Part shown: positions 8,911 to 17,523 of the stretch, piece by piece
Position numbering within the stretch: position 1 is the first letter of the stretch
Layout of the letters: the number at the start of each line of letters is the position of its first letter
Source of the DNA: an uncultured Clostridium sp.
GTDB taxonomy: Bacteria; Bacillota; Clostridia; Lachnospirales; Lachnospiraceae
Assembly: GCA_900538475.1 (NCBI GenBank)
Contig: UPYT01000001.1
Span: 248,001 to 312,000, forward strand
Reading direction: 5' to 3'
Length of the DNA stretch: 64,000 nucleotides
Program-made: the position numbers and the translations under genes
Notes under the pieces: model-generated
What the model was told of the DNA's origin: nothing
The model's input: only the letters and a program-made list of their open reading frames with translations
Database searches by the model: none

Positions 8911-10037
8911 TGGACTATCAGAAAGTTGCAGAAGGTGCCTGCGCAAAAATAGAAGAGGCAGTGGCAAAATTCGCTTTTAAAGGAACTCCGGTTGAGTGCA
9001 GACGGTATGGAAACGGACATATTAATGATACCTTCCTTCTGGTTACAAAGGACGGAGAAAAGGAGTACCGTTATATCTGGCAGCGTATGAATACAAATGT
9101 GTTTAAGGATCCCAAGGGTCTGATTCAGAACGTTTCCGGAGTAACCGGATTTTTAAGAGAGCAGATTATTGCCAATGGCGGAGATCCGGACAGAGAGACT
9201 CTGACTCTGGTAAAGACTCTGGACGGACAGGACGCCTACGAGGACAGCATTGGTTCCTGGTGGAGAATGTATCTGTTTATTGATGATGCAACCACCTATG
9301 ACGTCGTTGAGACTGAAGAAGATTTTTATCAGAGCGCAAAGGCTTTCGGTCATTTCCAGCGTCTTCTGGAGAAGTACCCGGTTGAGAATCTGACAGAGAC
9401 AATTCCGGACTTCCACAATACGCCAAAGCGTTTCGAGACCTTTAAAAAGGTTCTGGAGGCAGATGTATGCGGACGGGCAAAGGACGTTCAGGCTGAGATT
9501 GATTTTGTAATGGCTCATGAAGCAGATATGTCTGTTGTTATGGATAAGCTGAAAAGCGGGGAAATGCCGTACCGTGTTACCCACAATGATACAAAGCTCA
9601 ACAACATCATGATTGACAACAAGACAAGACAGGCTCTGTGCGTGATCGATCTGGATACGATTATGCCGGGTGCTTCTGTATTTGACTACGGCGATTCTAT
9701 CCGTTTCGGTGCGAATACAGCAGAAGAGGATGAGACTGATTTAAGTAAGGTTTCTCTGTCTCTTCCGTTGTTTGCAGCCTATACCAGAGGTTTTCTGGAG
9801 GGATGTGCAGGAAGTCTGACAAAAACTGAGCTGGAGATGCTTCCATGGGGTGCGAAGCTGATGACTCTGGAATGCGGTACCCGTTTCCTGACCGATTATC
9901 TGGATGGAGATCATTACTTCCGGATTCACAGACCGAACCACAATCTGGATCGTGCGCGGACACAGTTTGCACTGGTTGCAGATATGGAGAAAAAGTGGGA
10001 TGAGATGAAGCGCATCGTAGAAGAGGCATCCAAATAA
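8910..10037 (+). CDS. NahK-like sugar 1-kinase (APH phosphotransferase fold)
   Basis: Aminoglycoside-phosphotransferase-fold kinase, 375 residues. Catalytic residues are clear: H225-N-D227 in RVTHNDTKLNN and the metal-binding D247-x-D249 in CVIDLDTIMPG. The N-terminal YGNGHINDTF and these motifs resemble NahK, the N-acetylhexosamine 1-kinase of bifidobacterial lacto-N-biose metabolism. The ATG at 8910 overlaps the preceding stop and follows GGGAGGAG; a GTG at 8895 is less likely. It probably phosphorylates the anomeric carbon of the hexosamine freed by GH88 and sulfatase action, feeding the nucleotidyltransferase. The substrate is inferred; homologues may act on other sugars. Confidence 0.85.
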   Translation: MDYQKVAEGACAKIEEAVAKFAFKGTPVECRRYGNGHINDTFLLVTKDGEKEYRYIWQRMNTNVFKDPKGLIQNVSGVTGFLREQIIANGGDPDRETLTLVKTLDGQDAYEDSIGSWWRMYLFIDDATTYDVVETEEDFYQSAKAFGHFQRLLEKYPVENLTETIPDFHNTPKRFETFKKVLEADVCGRAKDVQAEIDFVMAHEADMSVVMDKLKSGEMPYRVTHNDTKLNNIMIDNKTRQALCVIDLDTIMPGASVFDYGDSIRFGANTAEEDETDLSKVSLSLPLFAAYTRGFLEGCAGSLTKTELEMLPWGAKLMTLECGTRFLTDYLDGDHYFRIHRPNHNLDRARTQFALVADMEKKWDEMKRIVEEASK

Positions 10038-10046
10038 AAGGAGCAG

Positions 10047-11003
10047 ATGTTAAAAATGAAACAGTGCTGTGTGGGAATTGATATTGGTGGAACAACGGTA
10101 AAATGCGGACTGTTTACTCTGGAGGGGGAGCTTCTCGATAAATGGGAGGTTCCCACCAGAAAGGAAGACAGCGGACAGCATATTTTACCGGATGTAGCAA
10201 AAAAATTAAAGGAAAAACTGGCAGATCACGGGTTGACTGCAGACGAGCTTAAGGGTATCGGAATGGGGGTTCCGGGACCGGTTATGCCTGATGGGTGTGT
10301 AGAGGTCTGTGTCAATCTGGGATGGCATGACTGCTGGCCTGCCAGAGAAATGCAGAAGCTGATGGGAGCAGAGATTCGCTGTGAAGCAGCAAATGATGCC
10401 AACGTTGCCGCACTGGGAGAGATGTGGCAGGGCGGCGGAAAAGGCTGTTCAAATGTAGTAGCAGTGACTCTGGGCACCGGTGTAGGCGGCGGCGTGGTAA
10501 TTAATGGCCACGTGATTGCAGGCGTACACGGCCTCGGAGGCGAATTGGGGCATATTCATGTGCGTGATGAGGAGAAGGAATTTTGTAATTGCGGCGGCAG
10601 AGGTTGTCTTGAGCAGGTTGCAAGCGCAACGGGAATTGCAAGAGAAGCCAGACGGAATATGGCCGCAAGCACACAGCCGTCGGCTCTTCGGAAATTTGGC
10701 GATAAAGTAACAGCAAAAAATGTCTGTGACTGCGCAAATGACGGAGATTCCATGGCAATGGAAACACTGGACACAGCCTGCCGATATCTGGGGCTGGCTA
10801 TGGCCTATGTTACTCATATTGTAGATCCGGAGGTTTTTGTAATCGGCGGTGGGGTAAGCCGGGCAGGAAAGATTTTAACGGATCTGACTATGAAGCATTA
10901 CGAGGAGTTTACGCCTGTCTCCAAGAAAAAAGCAGGCATTGTCCTGGCATCGTTGGGGAACGATGCAGGTATATACGGGGCAGCTCGCATGGTACTTGAC
11001 TAA
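10047..11003 (+). CDS. ROK-family sugar kinase (glucokinase-like)
   Basis: ROK kinase, 318 residues, phosphorylating glucose or an N-acetylhexosamine at C6. The phosphate-binding GIDIGGTTVKCG motif lies near the N-terminus, then the hexose-binding LGGELGHIHV motif and the zinc cluster C180-N-C182-G-G-R-G-C187, and a second phosphate motif VIGGGVS. The start is uncertain: the ATG at 10047 is only three bases from GGAG, while one at 10056 is twelve bases away. It closes the glycan operon, ten bases after the NahK-like gene. Confidence 0.88.
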   Translation: MLKMKQCCVGIDIGGTTVKCGLFTLEGELLDKWEVPTRKEDSGQHILPDVAKKLKEKLADHGLTADELKGIGMGVPGPVMPDGCVEVCVNLGWHDCWPAREMQKLMGAEIRCEAANDANVAALGEMWQGGGKGCSNVVAVTLGTGVGGGVVINGHVIAGVHGLGGELGHIHVRDEEKEFCNCGGRGCLEQVASATGIAREARRNMAASTQPSALRKFGDKVTAKNVCDCANDGDSMAMETLDTACRYLGLAMAYVTHIVDPEVFVIGGGVSRAGKILTDLTMKHYEEFTPVSKKKAGIVLASLGNDAGIYGAARMVLD

Positions 11004-11040
11004 CAGGTACCTGCATAGGGGGTAGTGTTTTAAATAGAGG

Positions 11041-11083
11041 GACGCAGCAAACGTTGGGGGACGGTTGCTGCGTCTGTTTTTTT
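11041..11083 (+). terminator. Rho-independent terminator of the glycan operon
   Basis: GACGCAGCAAACG (11041-11053) pairs with CGGTTGCTGCGTC (11062-11074), then a run of T at 11076-11083. Confidence 0.85.
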
Positions 11084-11210
11084 GTGTCATAGGAAAGTGC
11101 GTCCTATGACATAAAAACGCCTCCGCGAGGATCGCCATGGGTTGGAAGAGAATTGGGCCGATGAGACGACCCGCCGCAGGCGGAGAAGCTCGCGAGCGGG
11201 CTTCTTTTTT
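11084..11210. repeat. Cluster of inverted repeats, REP-like, ending in a T-run
   Basis: Much of the 382 bases between the ROK and ahpC genes is structured. TGTCATAGGA (11085-11094) is perfectly inverted at 11102-11111; CCGCC/GGCGG pair at 11171-11183; GCTCGCGAGC (11188-11197) is a palindrome; AGAAGC and GCTTCT (11184-11206) form a last hairpin before TTTTTTT. The part at 11171-11198 resembles 61832-61860, so it may be a dispersed intergenic element. Confidence 0.5.
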
Positions 11211-11238
11211 TCGTCCTCTCTTACAAGAGAAAAATTCA

Positions 11239-11268
11239 TTGACAGTGTCCTCTTTATTTCCGTATAAT
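11239..11268 (+). promoter_or_regulatory. Sigma-A promoter of ahpC
   Basis: TTGACA (11239-11244), an 18-base spacer and TATAAT (11263-11268) match the consensus exactly. The 5' leader to the ahpC start is about 110 bases. Confidence 0.85.
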
Positions 11269-11385
11269 GAAAATAGAATCCCTGTGGAGGGATGGCTGTA
11301 TGCAGAGCATAGAAACGGAAACGAGTGTATTTTATCCGTAATAGATCCGGCTGGCAGGGCAGGATTTTCGGGGAAAGGAGTACGG

Positions 11386-11952
11386 ATGCATCATTTGATT
11401 GGAAAGGAAGCGGAAGAATTTAAGGTTCAGGCCTTCTGCAGAGGAAAATTTGAAGAAGTGACGAAGGAAAGCCTTCTGGGGCACTGGTCTGTGCTGTTTT
11501 TTTATCCGGCTGATTTCACCTTTGTGTGTCCCACAGAGTTGGGAGATCTTCAGGATTATTATGAGGATTTCCAGGAAGAGGGATGTGAGATTTATTCTGT
11601 TTCAGAAGATACCCATTTTGTACACAAGGCATGGGCAGATGCTTCTGAGACTATTCGGAAAATTCAGTATCCCATGCTGGGGGATCCGGCAGGTGTTCTT
11701 GCCAGGCAGTTTGGCGTCCTGGAGGAGGAAGCAGGGCAAGCTCTTAGGGCAACCTTTATTCTGAATCCAGAGGGAAAGATCCGGGCTTACGAGATTCATG
11801 ATATGGGAATCGGTCGAAATGCCCAGGAGCTTTTAAGAAAGGTACAGGCGGCAAAATATGTAGAGGAGCACGGAGATCAGGTGTGTCCGGCCAAATGGAA
11901 GCCGGGAGAGGAAACCCTGATGCCAAGTCTGGATCTGGTAGGACTTTTATAG
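11386..11952 (+). CDS. ahpC: Alkyl hydroperoxide reductase AhpC (typical 2-Cys peroxiredoxin)
   Basis: Peroxiredoxin of 188 residues that reduces hydrogen peroxide and organic peroxides. Peroxidatic Cys48 lies in FYPADFTFVCPTE and resolving Cys167 in GDQVCPAKWKPG, the typical AhpC arrangement and length. The ATG at 11386 follows GGGAAAGGAG and gives the normal N-terminus; the frame stays open upstream to 11137, but that stretch runs through the promoter and repeats and is not credible protein. It is followed 12 bases later by an AhpF-domain-like partner rather than a full AhpF. Confidence 0.95.
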   Translation: MHHLIGKEAEEFKVQAFCRGKFEEVTKESLLGHWSVLFFYPADFTFVCPTELGDLQDYYEDFQEEGCEIYSVSEDTHFVHKAWADASETIRKIQYPMLGDPAGVLARQFGVLEEEAGQALRATFILNPEGKIRAYEIHDMGIGRNAQELLRKVQAAKYVEEHGDQVCPAKWKPGEETLMPSLDLVGLL

Positions 11953-11964
11953 GGAGGTGATGGG

Positions 11965-12654
11965 ATGATAGACATTTCTCTGATTTCTGCAGAAACTCCC
12001 CTTCTGGATGAAAAAACTGCGGAAACTATGAGAGGAGTTTTTCAGAAGCTGGAAAAAGCTGTGGTTCTGAAAGCGGTGGTGGATCTTAAGGAGGAAAAAT
12101 CTGCTCAGATGGCATCATTTCTGAAGGGAATTGCAGGACTTTCTCCAAAGCTTTCCCTGGAGCTTTATAGTCCGGAGGAATCCGGTATTCTTTCGGCTCA
12201 GACCAGAGAACAGGGGACAGAGATAGATGTTTCCCATTTGCCTGTAACCGGTATTTTTGTGGACGGGCTCTATCAGAGGGCAGCATTTCATGGAGTGCCG
12301 GGAGGAAAGGAAATCAACTCCTTTGTTATTGGAATCTACAATGCGGCAGGGCCTGGGCAGGAGATTTCCAGGGCTGCCATAAAAAAGATTGGAAAGCTGA
12401 AGCGGCCAGCCGATGTGAAGATTTGTGTTTCTCTGGCCTGTCATCACTGCCCTGGCGTGGTGATTGCCAGTCAGCGGATTGCCATGTTAAATCCCCTGGT
12501 TCAGGCTCAGATGTACGATGCCAATTTGTATCCGGATTTGGTGGAAGCCTATCAGATTGAGCGGGTTCCTCTGGTTATTATTAACGACAGTCAGGTTTAT
12601 ACAGGACCCCGGAGTATTGAGGATCTGACCCAGCTTTTGCTGGATGCCAGGTAA
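11965..12654 (+). CDS. Stand-alone AhpF N-terminal-like (tandem thioredoxin fold) dithiol protein
   Basis: Protein of 229 residues matching only the N-terminal domain of AhpF, the part that passes electrons to AhpC. The redox motif is C159-H-H-C162 (SLACHHCPGV), followed by a cis-Pro region (ERVPLVIIND) and the typical thioredoxin-like end. The flavin and NADH domains of AhpF are absent; the frame ends cleanly with a stop and no reductase sequence follows, so this is a natural split form rather than a frameshift. An AGGGAGGTGATGGG site precedes the ATG. It probably reduces AhpC and must be recharged by a separate reductase; the thioredoxin-reductase-like protein at 24941 lacks a CxxC and is not an obvious donor. 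Confidence 0.85.
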   Translation: MIDISLISAETPLLDEKTAETMRGVFQKLEKAVVLKAVVDLKEEKSAQMASFLKGIAGLSPKLSLELYSPEESGILSAQTREQGTEIDVSHLPVTGIFVDGLYQRAAFHGVPGGKEINSFVIGIYNAAGPGQEISRAAIKKIGKLKRPADVKICVSLACHHCPGVVIASQRIAMLNPLVQAQMYDANLYPDLVEAYQIERVPLVIINDSQVYTGPRSIEDLTQLLLDAR

Positions 12655-12790
12655 AGGAAAAAGAAATTCAACAAAAAAGCAGATTATGTGCATTGTGATA
12701 AAAAAATAACGAATTATTTATGAAACATGCACAATTTAAGCAAAAAGAATCTAATAGAATTTTAAATAATGCCGAAAAAACAAATTACTA

Positions 12791-12820
12791 TTGAAAAGAA
12801 TATGTACAGTGTGCTATATT
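12791..12820 (+). promoter_or_regulatory. Promoter of the glp-dha operon
   Basis: TTGAAA (12791-12796), an 18-base spacer and TATATT (12815-12820). The stretch 12655-12790 before it is AT-rich and shows no gene or clear terminator. Confidence 0.65.
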
Positions 12821-12846
12821 AGAGACAGGAAAACAAATAACATGCT

Positions 12847-12905
12847 GAGAGAGTGAGAGCATAGCGTTACAACAGAAATGTTGTTTGAAGCTATGCTCTT
12901 TTTGT
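12847..12905 (+). promoter_or_regulatory. Leader attenuator, probable GlpP target
   Basis: AGAGCATAGC (12856-12865) pairs with GCTATGCTCT (12890-12899), followed directly by TTTTTG, so it forms an intrinsic terminator in the 5' leader of glpP. GlpP family proteins bind such leaders with glycerol-3-phosphate and allow read-through (known for Bacillus glpD and glpFK). Autocontrol of the whole operon is inferred. Confidence 0.7.
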
Positions 12906-12998
12906 ATTTTCTTGCAGGAAATTTTACAGCTTTATGCAGGAAACAGCAGAGGAATACTACGAAGAGAGAACAGCAGAAAGTAGAGGGTTCATACAGAA

Positions 12999-13568
12999 AT
13001 GGAACAAAGATTTTATGACATGGTTGAGGCAAATCCAGTGATTGCGGCAATTAAGGACATGGATGGTCTGGAGCAGTGCTGTCGGGTGCCGGATATAAAA
13101 GTAGTATTTATTCTGTATGGAGATATCTGTAATATTGCAGATATCGTTAGAAAGATAAAAGAAGCAGGAAAAATTGCGATAGTCCATGTGGATTTGATTG
13201 CGGGACTCAGCTGTAAGGAGGTTGCTGTTGATTTTATCCGGCAGCATTCCGGGGCAGATGGAATTATTTCCACAAAGCCTTCTATGATACGGCGGGCAAA
13301 GGAGCTGGGGCTTTACACCGTTATGCGTTTCTTTGTATTGGACTCCCTGTCCTTTGAAAATATTGAAAAGCAGCTGGTTTCTGTAAAGCCGGATTTTATT
13401 GAAGTGCTTCCCGGCGTGATGCCTAAGATTATCCGGAGAGTCTGCAAAAGAGTCAGAACGAATCTCATTGCAGGCGGTCTGATTTCTGACAAGGAGGATG
13501 TGATGGCAGCGCTGGATGCAGGTGCTATTGCTGTCTCTTCCACCAATCAGAAGGTGTGGCTTATGTAG
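12999..13568 (+). CDS. glpP: Glycerol-3-phosphate-responsive antiterminator GlpP
   Basis: GlpP-family RNA-binding antiterminator, 189 residues, a TIM-barrel-like protein. Motifs include the start PVIAAIKD, HVDLIAGLS, DGIISTKPS, DFIEVLPGVMPKII, LIAGGLISDKEDV and the ending AIAVSSTNQKVW, all characteristic of the family. It senses glycerol-3-phosphate and prevents termination in glp leaders; here a terminator-like leader precedes its own gene and glpK follows, so it likely controls the complete operon. The ribosome site is weak (AGTAGAGGGTTC before the ATG at 12999). Confidence 0.93.
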   Translation: MEQRFYDMVEANPVIAAIKDMDGLEQCCRVPDIKVVFILYGDICNIADIVRKIKEAGKIAIVHVDLIAGLSCKEVAVDFIRQHSGADGIISTKPSMIRRAKELGLYTVMRFFVLDSLSFENIEKQLVSVKPDFIEVLPGVMPKIIRRVCKRVRTNLIAGGLISDKEDVMAALDAGAIAVSSTNQKVWLM

Positions 13569-13575
13569 ATACTTT

Positions 13576-13596
13576 CTGCCGAAGGGGGTTCGGCAG
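13576..13596 (+). promoter_or_regulatory. Short hairpin between glpP and glpK
   Basis: CTGCCGAA (13576-13583) pairs perfectly with TTCGGCAG (13589-13596) across a five-base loop. No T-run follows directly, so it more likely protects or separates mRNA segments than terminates. Confidence 0.45.
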
Positions 13597-13605
13597 TGCG
13601 TATAG

Positions 13606-15138
<1,533 letters not shown>

Positions 15139-15196
15139 GAAAACAGGAAAAAAGGGTAACAGCAAAATTCATACTGTATGAAAGGGGAAATTAATT

Positions 15197-15901
15197 ATGT
15201 TGCCATATATCGCAGAATTTATTGGGACGATGCTTCTGATTCTTTTAGGTGATGGTGTAGTAGCAAACGTAACCCTGAACAAATCCGGAATGAAGGGCGC
15301 AGGCTCCATTCAGATTACTTTTGCCTGGGGTCTTGCTGTTATGGTTCCGGCATTTATTTTTGGCGCTGCATCCGGCGCACATTTTAACCCGGCTCTGACC
15401 ATCGCTCTTGCAGTGGATGGCAGCTTTGCATGGTCCATGGTTCCCGGATATATTGTTGCTCAGTTTGCAGGTGCATTTTTAGGTGCGTGCCTTGTATACA
15501 TTCTGTTTAAAGATCAGTTTGATGCAACCGACAATCCCGGAACAAAGCTGGGCGTTTTCTCTACTGGCCCGTCCGTTGCCAATATGCCTCTGAATATTTT
15601 AAGTGAAGCAATCGGAACCTTCGTTCTGGTATTTGCAATTAAGGGAATCCCTGCAACTGCAGCTGCAGGCGTTGAGAAATTTATGGTATTTGGCATTATT
15701 GTTTCCATTGGTATGTCCCTGGGCGGACTGACTGGATATGCAATCAACCCGGCCCGCGACCTGGGTCCCCGTCTGGCACATGCAATCCTTCCGATTAAAG
15801 GAAAAGGCGATTCCAACTGGGGTTATGCACCGGTTGTGCTGGTGGGCCCGCTGCTTGGCGCAGTAGCAGCTGTACTTCTGTATGGAGCAATTCCGTGGTA
15901 G
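15197..15901 (+). CDS. glpF: Glycerol uptake facilitator GlpF (aquaglyceroporin)
   Basis: MIP-family channel, 234 residues and six membrane segments, letting glycerol diffuse into the cell. Both NPA-box regions are present: HFNPALTIAL in the first half and AINPARDLGPR in the second, the Asp after NPAR being typical of glycerol channels rather than water channels. An AAAGGGG site lies upstream. Oddly, after the UAG stop at 15899-15901 the same frame continues for 27 codons to a second UAG at 15983-15985 (see findings). Confidence 0.95.
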   Translation: MLPYIAEFIGTMLLILLGDGVVANVTLNKSGMKGAGSIQITFAWGLAVMVPAFIFGAASGAHFNPALTIALAVDGSFAWSMVPGYIVAQFAGAFLGACLVYILFKDQFDATDNPGTKLGVFSTGPSVANMPLNILSEAIGTFVLVFAIKGIPATAAAGVEKFMVFGIIVSIGMSLGGLTGYAINPARDLGPRLAHAILPIKGKGDSNWGYAPVVLVGPLLGAVAAVLLYGAIPW

Positions 15902-16000
15902 GAAGCGCTGGACACAGGTGCAAAAAAGAATCAGCAGGTTTCTGTAGAGACAAAACAGCCAGAGTACCTGACTCAAATTAAATAGTGAATTTTGAGAGCG

Positions 16001-16052
16001 GAGCCTGGCAAATGGATATCGAAAGATACGAAGATGCCGGGTTCTGTTTTTA
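16001..16052 (+). promoter_or_regulatory. Hairpin with T-run between glpF and the GlpA-like gene
   Basis: GAGCCTGGCA (16001-16010) pairs, with two wobbles, with TGCCGGGTTC (16035-16044), followed by TGTTTTT. It can act as a partial terminator lowering expression of the dehydrogenase genes. Confidence 0.5.
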
Positions 16053-16068
16053 AGGAGGAATAAGAAAC

Positions 16069-17505
16069 ATGTATGATGTAATTATTATCGGCGCAGGTGT
16101 TTCCGGAGCGGCCTCTGCAAGAGAGCTGTCCCGTTACCAGGTAAAGGCCTGCGTTTTGGAGAAGGAAGAGGATGTGTGCTGCGGAACCTCAAAGGCAAAC
16201 AGCGCTATTGTCCATGCAGGATACGATGCTGCAAGCGGTTCTCTGATGGCTAAGCTGAATGTTCAGGGAAACAAAATGATGGCTAAGCTGGCAGAGGATC
16301 TGGATTTTGAGTTTATGCAAGCGGGTTCTCTGGTTGTCTGCACAGAGGAAGAAAACCGTCCGGGGCTGCAGATGCTTCTGGAGCGGGGCATCAAAAACGG
16401 AGTAGAAGGTCTCCGGATTATTGAGCGGGATGAGCTGGTGAAAATGGAGCCTAATATTTCTGATGAGGCAGTAGCAGCTCTTTATGCACCCACCGGCGGT
16501 ATTGTATGTCCTTTTAATCTGAATATCGCTATGGCAGAAAATGCCTGTACCAATGGTGTGGAATTTAAGTTTAACACTCAGGTGGAAGGAATCGAAAAGA
16601 AAGAAGACGGATTCCTGATTCATACCAATAAGGGCGATTTTGAAGCAAGATGTGTGGTGAATGCAGCAGGCGTTTATGCAGATCAGATTCACAATATGGT
16701 CAGTGACAGGAAGCTTACGATTACACCAAGACGGGGAGACTACTGTCTGCTGGATAAGACGGCAGGAAAGCATGTAAATCATACCATTTTTGCCTTGCCT
16801 GGAAAATATGGAAAAGGCGTTCTGGTATCTCCAACTGTACACGGAAATCTGATTGTGGGTCCGACGGCGATTGACATTGAGGATAAGGAAGGAACCAATA
16901 CAACCAGAGCAGGACTTGACGAAGTAATTACCAAGTGTGCGAAAACAGTGAAAAATGTTCCCCTTCGTCAGGTGATTACCTCTTTTGCAGGACTTCGCGC
17001 CCACGAAGACGGACATGAGTTTATTATTGAAGAGCTCAAAGAGGCTCCTGGTTTTGTTGACTGTGCAGGCATCGAATCTCCGGGGCTGACCAGCAGTCCG
17101 GCGATTGGCTGCATGGTGGCAGATATTGTAAAGGGAATCCTGGATCTGAAAGAAAATCCAGACTTTGTAGGAACAAGAAAAGGTGTGCTGAATCCGGAGA
17201 AGCTCTCCATGGAGGAGCGCAATGAGCTGATTAAAAAGCAGCCGGCTTACGGAAATATTATATGCCGCTGTGAAATGGTGACAGAGGGAGAAATCCTGGA
17301 TGCCATTCATCGCCCATTGGGAGCCCGTTCTCTGGACGGTGTAAAGCGCAGAACCAGAGCCGGAATGGGACGCTGCCAGGCAGGCTTTTGTTCGCCGAAG
17401 ACTATGGAAATTCTTTCCAGAGAGCTTTCTATGGATATGGAAGAGATTACAAAATGCGGCGGCGATTCAAAAATCGTTGTTGGAACAAACAAGGATCGGA
17501 TATAG
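16069..17505 (+). CDS. GlpA-like FAD glycerol-3-phosphate dehydrogenase with BFD-like iron-sulfur domain
   Basis: FAD-dependent oxidoreductase, 478 residues. The Rossmann motif GAGVSGAASARELSRY opens the protein and a DAO-type flavin domain fills the first 370 residues. The C-terminal part has C399-R-C401 and C436-x4-C441, the cysteine pattern of a BFD-like [2Fe-2S] domain, as in anaerobic GlpA. It is expected to oxidise glycerol-3-phosphate to dihydroxyacetone phosphate, passing electrons to the next flavoprotein. An AAGGAGGAA site precedes the ATG. Operon position after glpK and glpF supports this; a hydroxyacid oxidase of the LhgO type is the alternative. Confidence 0.87.
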   Translation: MYDVIIIGAGVSGAASARELSRYQVKACVLEKEEDVCCGTSKANSAIVHAGYDAASGSLMAKLNVQGNKMMAKLAEDLDFEFMQAGSLVVCTEEENRPGLQMLLERGIKNGVEGLRIIERDELVKMEPNISDEAVAALYAPTGGIVCPFNLNIAMAENACTNGVEFKFNTQVEGIEKKEDGFLIHTNKGDFEARCVVNAAGVYADQIHNMVSDRKLTITPRRGDYCLLDKTAGKHVNHTIFALPGKYGKGVLVSPTVHGNLIVGPTAIDIEDKEGTNTTRAGLDEVITKCAKTVKNVPLRQVITSFAGLRAHEDGHEFIIEELKEAPGFVDCAGIESPGLTSSPAIGCMVADIVKGILDLKENPDFVGTRKGVLNPEKLSMEERNELIKKQPAYGNIICRCEMVTEGEILDAIHRPLGARSLDGVKRRTRAGMGRCQAGFCSPKTMEILSRELSMDMEEITKCGGDSKIVVGTNKDRI

Positions 17506-17523
17506 AAGGAGGGGCGTCGAAAC

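Noticed and set aside
11085..11111. Terminal inverted repeat of an insertion sequence
   Set aside because: There is no transposase gene between or near the 10-bp repeats, which are only seven bases apart.
11137..11385. An 83-codon upstream extension of the AhpC frame
   Set aside because: It runs through repeats, a terminator and the consensus promoter; AhpC starts normally at 11386 with its own ribosome site.
12847..12905. T-box or other riboswitch in the glpP leader
   Set aside because: The leader is short, lacks T-box and known aptamer motifs, and fits a simple GlpP antiterminator target better.
16189..17310. A 373-codon minus-strand open frame
   Set aside because: Antisense to the GlpA-like gene; no motifs, low-complexity composition and no ribosome site.
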